The position numbers and the translations under genes were made by a program. Below, piece by piece: positions 12,126-21,762 of a stretch of 64,000 bases of DNA. Where the stretch lies: positions 558,001 to 622,000 of the forward strand of contig OZ251232.1 in NCBI GenBank assembly GCA_965240325.2, read 5' to 3'. This stretch comes from Rebecca billardiae RCC1528 (taxonomy: Eukaryota > Haptophyta). Under the pieces are notes generated by a model. The model saw nothing but the letters and a program-made list of their open reading frames with translations. It was not told the DNA's origin and made no database searches. Position 1 is the first letter of the stretch. Every line of letters starts with the position of its first letter.

Positions 12126-12483
12126 GATGGACGATGACGGCGTGCGAAGGGGAGGTGCAGCAGAGTAGACGACGGGCGCGCGCGCGCTGCGGAGAAAAGA
12201 CGACCGAGGCTTTTGGTTTAATTTATTCGCGGGCTTTTCGCCCTTTCCTGGGATAGATCACGAATTATAATTCGCTCAGGCCGTTTTGACCAATTTTGAC
12301 ATAACCAGGCCCAACCACCCCGGGTAAAATCTCGTACTAATCATTCGCGAGGTCATAAATCTCTGACGAAACCGATCGCTCAAACCAGGACCCACGTCTC
12401 CGGCGAGCGTCGTCGCGGGACGGCCGTCTGGAAGCGAGGCCGACGAATTTGTGAGTGACCGCCGCCGGGCCGCCGCCGCTGTC
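12126..12483. other. Divergent promoter region of GCSH and the gene at 12484
   Basis: About 360 bp between two divergent starts. A short AT-richer patch lies at 12210-12275. No defined regulatory site is recognised. Confidence 0.5.
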
Positions 12484-13949
12484 ATGTGGGCCTCCCTCGC
12501 CGTCGCAGCAGCCCTTGCTTCCGTCGGGCCGCGCCCGTCCGGCGCGCGCGTGGGCGCGCTCTCGCCATCACACGCCGCCGTCTCGCGGGCACACGTCTCG
12601 CGCGCGTGCGTCTCGATGGAGACGCCCTCCAAAGAGAAGCAGGACGCGCTGTACGAGGAGTACATCCGCAAGCGGCTCGACGCGGGCGAGGACCTCGACT
12701 CGCAGTACGACGACCTCGGCGCCGACATCGACTTTGACGGCGGTGACTCGGGCTCGGGGGCGGTCGGCGACGGCAAGGTCACCCTCGATGACCAGCACAA
12801 CAGCCCGTTCATCGTGGGCGGCGGCGGCGCGCGCGACGCTGTCGAGTCGTTCAACGCGGCTGGCACGATGGTGGATGATCCGAAGAAGCCGGGGCAGAAG
12901 GTCGAGGCCGCGGTGAGTTCGCGCGACGTGAAGCAGAAGAACTACTGGGGCCGCCAGGTCGGCACGGGCTACGCCGACCAGCTCGCCGATCAGGGCAAGT
13001 GGGTTGACCGGCCAGTGCTGCGGCAGCAGCTCGAGAACTGGCAGAACCAGCAGGTGCGGCACACGCCCTCGGCGCGGCTCCCGCCATGTCCGCGCGCCCG
13101 GCCAGCCCGCCCGCCTCCACTCGCACCACACACTCTCTCACCCGCGCCCCTCCATCACCTCCACCCTCCGCGCGCGCCCCCCCGTCCACAGTCGCTCAAG
13201 ACGGCCACGGACTCGGCCGTCTCCGCGCAGACCACCTTCTTCGGCAACACGCAGGAGGACCAGTCGACGGCGTACCGGAAGCTGAAGGGCCGGCCGATCG
13301 ACTCGATGCGCTCTGAGCTCAGTGCGCGCCGCGCCAGCCGCGTGCCTCCCGCCGGCCGCCTCGAGCGGTGGCGCCCCTGCCGAGCGCGCGCGCGGAGCGC
13401 TTGCTGACCAGCGCGCGCGCCCACCCGCGCGCGCCTTTGCTCCCGCAGAGTACGAGGTTGACGTCTCGAACGAGAGGCTCGACGGCGCGGATTGGGGCGA
13501 GCTGACCGTGCCAGAGGGCGTGGAGTTCACCGAGGAGTTCGAGCTCTACGCCACGCCCAACTCGCCCGCCGTCCTCGAGATCAACGTGCGCGCACGGCGA
13601 TTCACGCGCCGCGCGCGCCGCCCCTGCGAAACCAGCCCGTGGCGCGCCCCCGAGCGCATGCTCACGCGCGTGCTGCGCACGGGCGCTTCGTCGGCCCGCG
13701 CACGTACAGGTGGAGAACGAGATCGCAGCCTTCTCGCCGTTTCAGTGCGGCTTCACCGCCGACTCGCCCAAGTCGATGAAGGTGACGCCGCACGGCGGCG
13801 TGATGGAGAAGCGCGCGACGGGCAACCCGACCGAGTGCACGGTCCGATTCTCGCCGACGGAGTACGGCATCCCGGTGATCGGCTACTTCGTCTTCGAGAC
13901 GGAGGACTTCAAGAACGTGTACAAGATTGTCGGCAAGACGGCCAAGTAA
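12484..13949 (+). CDS. Conserved-looking protein of unknown function, probably targeted (plastid or secretory)
   Basis: Four exons, 12484-13053, 13192-13321, 13449-13585 and 13710-13949, with donors GTGCGG, GTGCGC and GTGCGC and CAG acceptors; joins restore NQQSLKTATDS, SELKYEVDVSNER and LEINVENEIAAF. The product is 358 residues. The N-terminus, MWASLAVAAALASVG followed by an Arg/Ser-rich stretch, looks like a signal peptide plus transit peptide. The middle is acidic and polar (KQDALYEEYIRKRLDAGEDL). The C-terminal 110 residues contain VTPHGGV, ECTVRFSPTEYG and a closing IVGKTAK, reminiscent of an ASH/MSP-like beta sandwich, but this is only a pattern impression. I do not recognise the family. 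Regular splicing and sharp exon boundaries argue that it is a real gene. Confidence 0.7.
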
Positions 13950-14377
13950 GGCCGAGCCTTGTGCACAACCCACCCTCCCCCGGCACACCATCGCTCTCCC
14001 CCCTCGCCCACTCGTCATTGGCGCTGCGCGTCGCCTGTTGGGCCGCAGCGCGGCGCGCAGCCGCGATGATCACTCATCGCCGCGAGTCTGAGTCCCTGGA
14101 CCCAGGGTGGCATCAGCAGCCTGGGACAGGCCGCCTATTCGTCGGTGTCGCTCAGATGGCATTGGCTTTCCCGCAGTACGGCGCGGCTGGTGGCGCCGTG
14201 GCCCACTGGTAGCGTATTGTTGATGCTGTACCGTACTGTACGTATAGATTGTTGGGTGGCTAGGTTCTGCGGTTGACGAAAATGATGAATGAATCTATTC
14301 GCGTCGTCGACGTCCATTTTGCTCGGCTTTCCGGTGGTCACGACGAGGCCACGACTGCACGACATCAAAGCGTGACA
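13950..14377. other. Intergenic spacer
   Basis: About 430 bp between two genes on the same strand. It holds the 3' flank of the preceding gene and the promoter of DUF3326; nothing specific is recognised. Confidence 0.5.
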
Positions 14378-15556
14378 ATGGCGCCCGTGCTATGGCCGGC
14401 GCTGGTGGCGTGCACGGCGCTCACATCGGCGCCACCGCCGCGCGCACGCGCGCGCACGCCGTACACGGCAGCGCTCATCGTGCCGACGGGCATCGGCGCG
14501 TCCATCGGTGGGTACGCGGGCGACGCCCTGCCTGTCGCGCGCGCGCTCGCCAGCGTGGTCGACGTGCTCGTGACACACCCGAATGTGATGAATGGCGCGA
14601 TGCTCTACTGGCCGCCGGAGAACGCGCTGTACGTCGAGGGGTACGCGCTGGACGAGTTTGCGCGCGGAGACCTCGGCCTGCAGCCCGTGGGCCACCACCG
14701 TATCGGCCTCGTCCTCGACGCCGCCATCGAGCCCGAGCTGCGGCTGCGCCACCTGCAGGCGGCCGACGCGGCGCGCGCGACGCTCGGGCTCGACGTGGGC
14801 GCGTGGGCGCTCACCGACGAGCCGCTTGGCGTGGGTCTGGAGATGCTGCCGTCGGGTGGCTCGTGGGGCACGCTCGGTGCCCCGGACTCGCTCGTGCGCG
14901 CCGCGCGCCGGCTGGTGGATGAGGCGGGCTGCACGGCGCTCGCGCTCGTCGCTCGGTTCCCGGACGACGAGGACGAGGGGATGCTCGAGGCGTACCGGCA
15001 GGGGGACGGCGTGGACGCGGTGGGCGGCGTGGAGGCGCTGATCTCACACCTCGTCACGCGCGAGCTCCGCGTGCCCTGCGCGCACGCGCCCGCGCTCGCG
15101 CCCCTCGACGCGGACGAGTCTGTGAGCGAGCGCGCGTGCGCGGAGGAGCTGGGGTACACGTTCCTGCCGTGCGTCCTCGCCAACCTGCACCGCGCGCCCG
15201 CGCTCGTGCCGCGCGCGGATGCGGGCGGCGGGGGCGGGCGGGCGGAGACGGTGTGGGCGGAGGACGTCGATGCCGTCGTGGTGCCAGCCAGCGCGTGCGG
15301 CGGCAGCGCAGTGCTCAGCCTCGCCGCGCGCGGCGACGTGCTGATCGTTGCGGTCGAGGAGAACGGCACGGTGATGCGCGCGACGCCCGATGCCCTCGAG
15401 CTTGAGCGGCGTGGCGCGGCGCGGGGCGGCGCGGACGTCGCGCTGGTGCGGGTGGGCTCGTACGCGGAGGCGATCGGCGTGATCGCTGCCCATCGCGCTG
15501 GCGTTGACGCGCGGGCGCTCACAAGCGCAGGCGTAGGCCGCATCCAACAGCTTTGA
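14378..15556 (+). CDS. DUF3326 family protein with N-terminal targeting sequence
   Basis: A single exon of 392 residues from the ATG at 14378; an upstream in-frame ATG region at 14276 adds polar residues and is less likely. The body follows the cyanobacterial/plastid DUF3326 pattern closely: LIVPTGIGASIGGYAGDAL, LVTHPNVMNGAMLYWP, ALYVEGYALDEFA, GVEALISHLVTRELRVPCAHAP and ELGYTFLPCVLANLHRAP. The first about 25 residues (MAPVLWPALVACTALTS, then Arg-rich) are extra relative to bacterial members and look like a signal/transit peptide, so plastid location is inferred. No biochemical role is established to my knowledge. A short Gly-rich insert (AGGGGGRAE) lies near residue 290. Confidence 0.85.
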   Translation: MAPVLWPALVACTALTSAPPPRARARTPYTAALIVPTGIGASIGGYAGDALPVARALASVVDVLVTHPNVMNGAMLYWPPENALYVEGYALDEFARGDLGLQPVGHHRIGLVLDAAIEPELRLRHLQAADAARATLGLDVGAWALTDEPLGVGLEMLPSGGSWGTLGAPDSLVRAARRLVDEAGCTALALVARFPDDEDEGMLEAYRQGDGVDAVGGVEALISHLVTRELRVPCAHAPALAPLDADESVSERACAEELGYTFLPCVLANLHRAPALVPRADAGGGGGRAETVWAEDVDAVVVPASACGGSAVLSLAARGDVLIVAVEENGTVMRATPDALELERRGAARGGADVALVRVGSYAEAIGVIAAHRAGVDARALTSAGVGRIQQL

Positions 15557-15743
15557 TGCGCGGGCGCTTAGTAGTAGGCTAAGTAAGCCGCGGGCGCGGT
15601 GCGGCGCGCCGAATAATGGCGAACGAATCGGCTGCTAGGCTGATTGACTCTGAGCACATTGCTGATGACAGATTGACAGCGCGGCCACGTCGTCGTCTTC
15701 GGTCTCGGACTCAGTCTCAGACGATCGATAGATTATGGCGCTG

Positions 15744-15875
<132 letters not shown>

Positions 15876-15876
15876 T

Positions 15877-15907
15877 TAGAGAGATCTCGAGAGAGAGAGA
15901 GAGAGTG

Positions 15908-15938
<31 letters not shown>
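15877..15938. repeat. (GA)n microsatellite
   Basis: GA repeats with two short interruptions, immediately after the TA run. Confidence 0.9.
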
Positions 15939-15942
<4 letters not shown>

Positions 15943-16074
15943 GATGATGACGACGACTGATGCGCTGTACGCGCGACTACGATTCGATGATGAAGCCGCC
16001 TATAGTTGCGTAGCTCGCGGCGGAGTCGTCGACCGGCCGGCCGCGCCGAAGCCGCGCCGCTGCTGAGTGACTCG

Positions 16075-17562
16075 TCACTGATGCGATTTACGAGTCTCCT
16101 CATTAGAGATCGACGATGGCACGCACCACTGGATGCAATGTGGCTTGTGTACCTTCCACGCCCGCCGCAGGTGGTGCTGCGAGCAGAAGACAGCCACGTG
16201 ACACCGGTCACACCTCTTCAGCCCCTGACCTGCCTTTGCGCAGGCCATGCAGCACGCCGACGCCACATCGCGCTCCCCAGCAAACTTGGCGAGCACCCCG
16301 CTCGGGTCCAACGAGCCGTCTAGCTCGTGGGCACGGCGCAGCAGCCCCACTCCTTTCGCCACGTCACGCTCCACTCCCTTGCCCGCCAGGAACAGCTCCC
16401 CCAGGGCGTGGTGAGCCCAAGGGTGGCCTTCATCCACTGCCAACTGGTACAAGCTCGCTGCCTCGGTCAAATTCTGTGCCACGCCCTGCCCTGCTTCGTA
16501 GTGCGTACCCATGCTGAACTGCGCATCTGTGAAGCCTTGCTCGGCCGCCAGCTGACACAATCGCGCCGCCTCGCCATCGTCTCGTGGTACCGCCATGCCG
16601 TTTGCGTGCAACCGGGCCAGGCTGTACTGCGCAGGTGCGAAGCCCTGCTCGGCCGCCAGCCGGTACCACATCGCAGCCTCGTGCAAATCCTGCGGCACGC
16701 CATGGCCGTGTTCCAAGCACAGGCCGAGATCAGATTGCGCTTCGGAGAGATCCTGCTCGGCTGCCAGCCGATACCAGCTCGCTGCCTTGCCCCAATCCTG
16801 CGCCACGCCTTTGCCATATGCAAAGCACTTTCCGAGATCGCCCTGTGCCCCTGCGTGGCCCTGCTCGGCTGCCAGCTGGTACCAGCGCGCTGCCTCGTCC
16901 CAGTCCTGCCGAACGCCCGTGCCGTTTTCAAAGCACCTGCCCAGAGCGTGCTGTGTCACATCTTTCCCCTCCTTGACCGCCAGCCGGTACCAGCGCACTG
17001 CCTCGCGCCAATCCTGCGGCACGCCCGTGCCCTTTTCGAAGCAGCTGCCCAGATTGTGCTGTGCTGTTGCGAGGCCCTGCTCAGCTGCCAGCCGAAACAA
17101 GCGCGCTCCCTCGCCCGGATTGCGTGGCACGCCATGGCCATGGTAAATGCAGGAACCCAGGTTGGATTGCGCTGTTGAGAGGCCCTGCTCGGCAGCCAGC
17201 CGGTACAAGCGCGCTGCCTCGCTCCAATCCTGCGGCACGCCTGTTCCATATTCGAAGAGAGCGCCCAGATTGCACTGTGCCACTGCATGGCCTTGCTCGG
17301 CTGCCAGCCGGTACCAGTGCACCGCTTTCGTCATGTCATGGGCCAGGGGCTGGTCGCCGCTTCGATACATGCCGCCAACCTTGAGCTGAGCTTCGGCCAG
17401 CCCGCGCTCGGCCGCAATGCAGCACAGGCGAGCTGCCTCGCACTCGTTCCGTGTGACACCGATCCCGTCAGCGAATCGCTCGGCAAGACGGAGCGTGGCG
17501 CGCGCATCGCCTCGCGCAGATGCGCGCCGAAGGAGCTTCACTGCAGCGCTCTCATCCGCCAT
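16075..17562 (-). CDS. Sel1-repeat protein with C-terminal MYND zinc finger
   Basis: A single exon of 495 residues starting MADESAAVKLLRRASARGD. About eleven Sel1-like repeats of roughly 36 residues run from about 15 to 410, each with the core AARLYRLAAEQGxxxAQxNLG and the loop GTGVPQDW. They form an alpha-helical TPR-like solenoid for protein-protein contacts. Residues about 430-475 form a MYND finger: CCMACAKAG, CDRCHVAVFCSQHHLRRAW, then HKPHC. MYND fingers bind short proline-rich peptides, so this is probably an adaptor; its partner is unknown. It is divergent from the SDR gene, with 240 bp between starts. The repeats are similar enough at DNA level to leave long open shadow frames on the plus strand. 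Confidence 0.9.
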   Translation of the reverse strand: MADESAAVKLLRRASARGDARATLRLAERFADGIGVTRNECEAARLCCIAAERGLAEAQLKVGGMYRSGDQPLAHDMTKAVHWYRLAAEQGHAVAQCNLGALFEYGTGVPQDWSEAARLYRLAAEQGLSTAQSNLGSCIYHGHGVPRNPGEGARLFRLAAEQGLATAQHNLGSCFEKGTGVPQDWREAVRWYRLAVKEGKDVTQHALGRCFENGTGVRQDWDEAARWYQLAAEQGHAGAQGDLGKCFAYGKGVAQDWGKAASWYRLAAEQDLSEAQSDLGLCLEHGHGVPQDLHEAAMWYRLAAEQGFAPAQYSLARLHANGMAVPRDDGEAARLCQLAAEQGFTDAQFSMGTHYEAGQGVAQNLTEAASLYQLAVDEGHPWAHHALGELFLAGKGVERDVAKGVGLLRRAHELDGSLDPSGVLAKFAGERDVASACCMACAKAGQGLKRCDRCHVAVFCSQHHLRRAWKVHKPHCIQWCVPSSISNEETRKSHQ

Positions 17563-17802
17563 CCGAGCGCGCGGTCAAGTTGATCGTGCGCGGCGAAGAG
17601 GTCGAGGGGCGCAGCGCGCTGGCAGGGGGACACCGGGTGCTTCCAAGCTTTGAGATCTTCAATCATCTAGATCGCGAAGACCGTTGACCTTGCTCAGCCG
17701 CTCGCCAGCCGGACCGCGCCGGCGCCCGGATCGGTCGGTACAAGCTCGGGCGCGAGGAGCTGGGCGCCGCGCCGCCGCCGCGCTCCACCGTCGCGGGCCA
17801 GC
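17563..17802. promoter_or_regulatory. Putative bidirectional promoter (Sel1/MYND and SDR)
   Basis: 240 bp between divergent start codons. No TATA box is evident; assigned by position only. Confidence 0.45.
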
Positions 17803-18795
17803 ATGGAGGTACTCCGAGTAGGCTGGCGCCAAAGCGTGTGCGACGTCGTCGGCATCGTCGCCTTCGTCATATGGATGCCGCTCGCAATGGTGCTCGTCAT
17901 CGTTCGCTGGATCATTGGCATGCCCTTACTCCTTCACCAGGCGCTCGAGCTGGCGGTGCTCGTGCCTCGCGCCAAGCGCGTCTCCCCAGGCGACGGTTAT
18001 GCCCTCGTCACAGGCGCGGCCTCGGGCATTGGCCGCGCCATCGCCCTCGAGCTCGCGCGCCGCGGGTACGATCTCGTGCTCGCTGATCGAGACGTGGAGG
18101 GTCTACGAGCCGCTGAAGCCGAGACCGTTGCCAGCGCGCGTTTGCACGCACCTCGCGACGTCGCCGTCCGCTCTGTCCAATGCGATTTGGCCGACCCGAG
18201 CTCAGTGCGCGCTCTCACGGTCGCGCTCGCGGATGTGGATGTGTCCATCCTGGTCAACAATGCGGGCATCGGCGACAGTGGGCGCCTGCACGAGCGCCCG
18301 GAGGAGCTCGTCGCGTCCATGTGCCGCGTCAACGTGTGCGCCGCCACGGCTGTCGTCCAGCACTTCTCGGCGCGGATGGTCGAGCGTGGCCGAGGCCACG
18401 TGCTTAACACGGCGAGCGTGATGGGCTTCTGCGCGTCGCCTGGCGCTGCGGTGTACTGCGCGACCAAGGCATACCTGCTGAGCCTCTCCCAGGCACTCGA
18501 GCACGAGCTGCGTGGCCGCGGCGTCAGCGTGACCACTCTCTGCCCGGGCGGTGTGCGCACGCCGTTTGTGCGCGCGGCTGGCCTCGACCGCACGCTGCAG
18601 AAGCACCTGATGGCGCTGGTGTACGTGAGCGCCGACGACGTTGCCCGTACGGCCGTGCGGAGCATGCTTGCTGGCAAGGGTGTCGTCGTCACCGATCTGG
18701 TCAACAGGCTCGCGTTTGTGGAGGCAGTGGCCATGCTTGCGCCGGCGTCAGCTCGCACGTGGCTCATGAGCCTCATCTGGCGGCCATCAGCATAG
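17803..18795 (+). CDS. Short-chain dehydrogenase/reductase, membrane-anchored
   Basis: A single exon of 330 residues. Two hydrophobic segments at about 15-50 (VVGIVAFVIWMPLAMVLVIV and the following MPLLLHQALELAVL) suggest an N-terminal membrane anchor. The Rossmann domain then shows the cofactor motif TGAASGIG, an acidic residue after strand 2 (LVLADRDVEG, favouring NAD(H)), NNAGIGDSG, the catalytic serine in NTASVMG and the YxxxK pair in YCATKAYLLS, then CPGGVRTPF. This matches classical SDRs of the DltE/17-beta-HSD12-like type. The substrate cannot be told; lipid or ketone reduction is typical for such membrane SDRs. Confidence 0.88.
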   Translation: MEVLRVGWRQSVCDVVGIVAFVIWMPLAMVLVIVRWIIGMPLLLHQALELAVLVPRAKRVSPGDGYALVTGAASGIGRAIALELARRGYDLVLADRDVEGLRAAEAETVASARLHAPRDVAVRSVQCDLADPSSVRALTVALADVDVSILVNNAGIGDSGRLHERPEELVASMCRVNVCAATAVVQHFSARMVERGRGHVLNTASVMGFCASPGAAVYCATKAYLLSLSQALEHELRGRGVSVTTLCPGGVRTPFVRAAGLDRTLQKHLMALVYVSADDVARTAVRSMLAGKGVVVTDLVNRLAFVEAVAMLAPASARTWLMSLIWRPSA

Positions 18796-18877
18796 CGATG
18801 ACATTCATCCTAATGACCCCGCGATAGGACATCACTACACAGGCTGGCGGCGCGGTAGTTATTCAGATCGCAGTTAA

Positions 18878-18922
<45 letters not shown>

Positions 18923-19478
18923 GTACTTAGGCTACTTTACCTATACTCTCATGACTCATAGTCATACTCCGCTTCATTCATCGCCCAGAGCGCGCTAGGC
19001 GGCGCGCTCACTCTCCGAGCCCCTCTTCTCGGCAGCTGCGCGCCGCTTTGCCGGCGCGCGGCGACGCGTACTACGACCGCGGCTCATCCTCATCCAGGCG
19101 CCCACGCGGGCCGGCACGGGGGCGACAGCCGCGGCTGCCGCCTGCCGCAGCTGCTCCGGCCGAGTCGCCGCTATAGGTCGCCGGCCGGGGCGGCCGACAT
19201 CGATCGACTACGATGCCAGTCACCCTCATCCAATATAAGTGCACCGAAAGGCGCGCTCGGCCGCGGCGGCATCTGCCGTCGCCGCCGCGCGTGCCACAGG
19301 CCGACGTTCGTCAGACTCTCACTACTCAGACGTGAGTACTCAGTCGTCAGAGCCTGATAGTTATCATGTCACGCGACAGTATGTATGGCGGATACGGTCC
19401 GGTCGCGCGCTCGCCCTTCAAAGGCGCCCTGCAAGACGACGAAGAAATTCAATCCCGATATAGCGCACATGCAGAGTC
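18796..19478. other. Intergenic region, convergent genes
   Basis: 683 bp between convergent SDR and PHD/ePHD genes. It contains a (TA)n microsatellite. A short basic reading frame on minus near 19010-19180 is open but unsupported. Confidence 0.55.
18880..18920. repeat. (TA)n microsatellite
   Basis: About 40 bp of alternating TA just downstream of the SDR stop. Confidence 0.93.
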
Positions 19479-21623
19479 CTAGAAGAGATGTGTCGTCGGC
19501 GTCGTCACCGCCAAGCTCGTCACTGGCACAGGCTCGTCGGCGTCGTGATGCGGCGAACCCTGCCGAGGCGGCACCGCCGTATGCTCAGTGTCGCAGCCAT
19601 CGTCCTCGTGCTCGTCCTCATCCTCGCCGCCGTCGATATCCTCCATCGCGTGGTCGGGGCAGTAGAAGACGAAGCGCGCGCCAGTGACATTGTCTGCGTC
19701 GAGCAGGCACAACCCGGGCCGCAGCCGCGCGCACGGCACGTGCATGCGCCGCCTGCACCCGCTGCCAAAGCCGCACGCAATGGTCGCGCCCTGTCGCTTC
19801 CAGCACACGGCACACGGCAGCTGCGCGGCGCTCGAGCGCAGGGCATCGCTGGTGCCCGTCACGCAGTTGTTGGTGTAGTCCAGGCTCGGCGCTCGGATCC
19901 CCGGCAGGTGGATCGCGCACATGAGGTGCGCGTACGCGTGCGCGTGCACGGCCGGGAGCGGCGAGGCGATGCCTCGCTCCGCATCGGCCACGCGCACGAG
20001 CGCGCCGCCCGGCTGCGGGCACAGCACGCACGCCTGGGTCGTGGCGCGGGCGTCGCGCGCGGCGTCGTCGAGGCGGGAGGGCGGCACGCCGGCCTCGCTC
20101 GCCAAGTCCGCGCACAGCGCGCACCACCAGTCCTCCTCCTCCGGCGGCATCGCCTGCATGCCGAAGCAGCGCCAGTGCGCGCCCACGTCGCAGCCCGAGC
20201 AGGCGAGGATCTCGTTCCCATCCGCCCAGTGCGGGTCCAGGCAGACGGAGCAGCCGGGCTCGTGCCTGCTCTCGTCGTAGCTCGACCGCCAGTGCCAGAG
20301 CGCGAGGCGCCGCGTGCTCTCGGGCGGGACCGGGCGCTGCGGAGGCAGCGCAGGCCCGTGAGCTACGATGGGCCAGCGGCCGCGCCCACGCCCGCCCGCG
20401 CCGGGCGACGGCAAGCGCACCGTGACGCGGCCACGGCCACGGCCTCGGCCTTGGCCGCGGCCCGACCCCCGGCCCGCGCCCGGCGTGCCCGGCGCGGCGC
20501 CGTCGAGGGGCGGGGGCGCCGGGTGCTCGAAGCGCCAGCGCGACTCGCGGAGCGCGTTCGAGAAGTGCACCCTCTGGGTGCCGGCCTCCTGCTTGGCGCG
20601 GAACTCTCCGAGAAAGTGCTTGGAGCCGTCGCCGCGCGCCGACCACGCCCACCAGCGCGCCGGCCCGGGGGTCCGGCTGCGCTCGATGCCGCCGGGGTGC
20701 CGCGGGCCCAACGTCGGCTTCGGCGGCGGGCGTACCTGCGGGCGGCCCGGCTCCTCCTCAGCGCCCGCGCCCGCTCTCCCCTCGCGCTCCAAGAAGGCGC
20801 GCGCTCGCGCGCGCTTCTGCGCTGTCAGGCCAGCACGCCTGGGCTGCGGTGGCGGGCGCGGACTTGGCGTGGCGGCAGGCGCGCCTGCGTCGTCGTCACT
20901 GTCCTCAGAGTCGAAGGTGTCCACGTCGCCATCGAGCACGATGGGCTCCTCCAGCTCCCTCGACAACGTGCGCACCGGCCGCGGCATCCGGCCGGCCTCT
21001 GCGTGGCACTCGCGCGGCAGCGCGGCAGCCGCCTCCTCCAGGTGGCGTGTCAGGCAGTCCCGGCACCAGTCCTGGCTCACGTGCTTGAACTGCGAGGTGC
21101 GCATCAGCGGCCTGCACCGGTCGCAGTGCACGGGCCGCGAGAGGCGGGTCCTGCCCATGAAGTGCTGCGTCTCCGAGACGATCATCGTGCTCGTGAACTC
21201 CGGCCTGCTCAGCAGGATCACAACTCGTCGGAACGCCGCACCGGCGGCCATCTCCTGGCCCGCTCCGGCGTCGACGTCCGCGCCGGCCAACACGCCGCCG
21301 TCGTCGTCAGCGGCGATGGCCGCCGCAGGCGCCGGGGCATCAGAGAGCATCTCAGCGCCCGGCGCGGCGGCTTGATGGCTCTCGGCGAGGCGCTGCTCCG
21401 TGGCCAGCGGCACGGAGACGGGCGCCGGCGCTGCGCATGTAGGCCCGGCGCGCACCGGCTGCTCCAAGCGTAGTGCGGCATTGCCCGCGTCCGCCGGGGA
21501 TGGGACCAGGGCGTCTGCGCGCGGATACGCCTCGTGACTGGCTGCGCCCGCGCGTGAGGCCGAGCCAGCGCGTGCAGCACCTTCCGTTGCGGCGCACGGA
21601 TCGACCGCAGTGCCGCCCCCCAT
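19479..21623 (-). CDS. PHD finger and extended-PHD (ePHD) chromatin protein
   Basis: A single exon of 714 residues starting MGGGTAVDPC. Near residues 163-190 a Cys cluster (VHCDRCRPLM, then WCRDCLTRH) suggests a small zinc module. Residues about 270-430 are Arg/Gly/Pro-rich with a GRGRGQGRGRGRGR block, an AT-hook- or RGG-like nucleic-acid-binding stretch. A canonical PHD finger at about 453-505 reads CSVCLDPHWADGNEIL, CSGCDVGAHWRCF and WWCALCADL. A second zinc module at about 529-655 (CVLCPQPGGAL, HLMCAIHLPG, CAVCWKRQG, MHVPCARLRPG, FYCPDHAM) follows the extended-PHD pattern of JADE, BRPF and AF10. The tail is acidic. The PHD-ePHD tandem reads histone H3 in known families; a chromatin role is inferred. 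It is divergent from the sulfotransferase-like gene (139 bp). Confidence 0.85.
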   Translation of the reverse strand: MGGGTAVDPCAATEGAARAGSASRAGAASHEAYPRADALVPSPADAGNAALRLEQPVRAGPTCAAPAPVSVPLATEQRLAESHQAAAPGAEMLSDAPAPAAAIAADDDGGVLAGADVDAGAGQEMAAGAAFRRVVILLSRPEFTSTMIVSETQHFMGRTRLSRPVHCDRCRPLMRTSQFKHVSQDWCRDCLTRHLEEAAAALPRECHAEAGRMPRPVRTLSRELEEPIVLDGDVDTFDSEDSDDDAGAPAATPSPRPPPQPRRAGLTAQKRARARAFLEREGRAGAGAEEEPGRPQVRPPPKPTLGPRHPGGIERSRTPGPARWWAWSARGDGSKHFLGEFRAKQEAGTQRVHFSNALRESRWRFEHPAPPPLDGAAPGTPGAGRGSGRGQGRGRGRGRVTVRLPSPGAGGRGRGRWPIVAHGPALPPQRPVPPESTRRLALWHWRSSYDESRHEPGCSVCLDPHWADGNEILACSGCDVGAHWRCFGMQAMPPEEEDWWCALCADLASEAGVPPSRLDDAARDARATTQACVLCPQPGGALVRVADAERGIASPLPAVHAHAYAHLMCAIHLPGIRAPSLDYTNNCVTGTSDALRSSAAQLPCAVCWKRQGATIACGFGSGCRRRMHVPCARLRPGLCLLDADNVTGARFVFYCPDHAMEDIDGGEDEDEHEDDGCDTEHTAVPPRQGSPHHDADEPVPVTSLAVTTPTTHLF

Positions 21624-21762
21624 CGCGACTTTCCTGAACGCTGCGTCGTGGCTGCGCGCCCGTTCGTCTTGATTCTGTCTGACTAGGGCTCTTTGCCATT
21701 TTCCGTATTCAATGTACCCGCTTCAAATGGATGCGAGGTAATAGGGCGGTTCAATTTGGCGT
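21624..21762. promoter_or_regulatory. Putative bidirectional promoter (PHD/ePHD and sulfotransferase-like)
   Basis: Only 139 bp between divergent ATGs, with a lower-GC patch (21690-21760). Assigned by position. Confidence 0.5.

Noticed and set aside
19010-19190. A short basic frame on minus (MRMSRGRSTRRRAPAKRR...) between the SDR and PHD genes
   Set aside because: Too short, with no homology or splice context that ties it to a gene.
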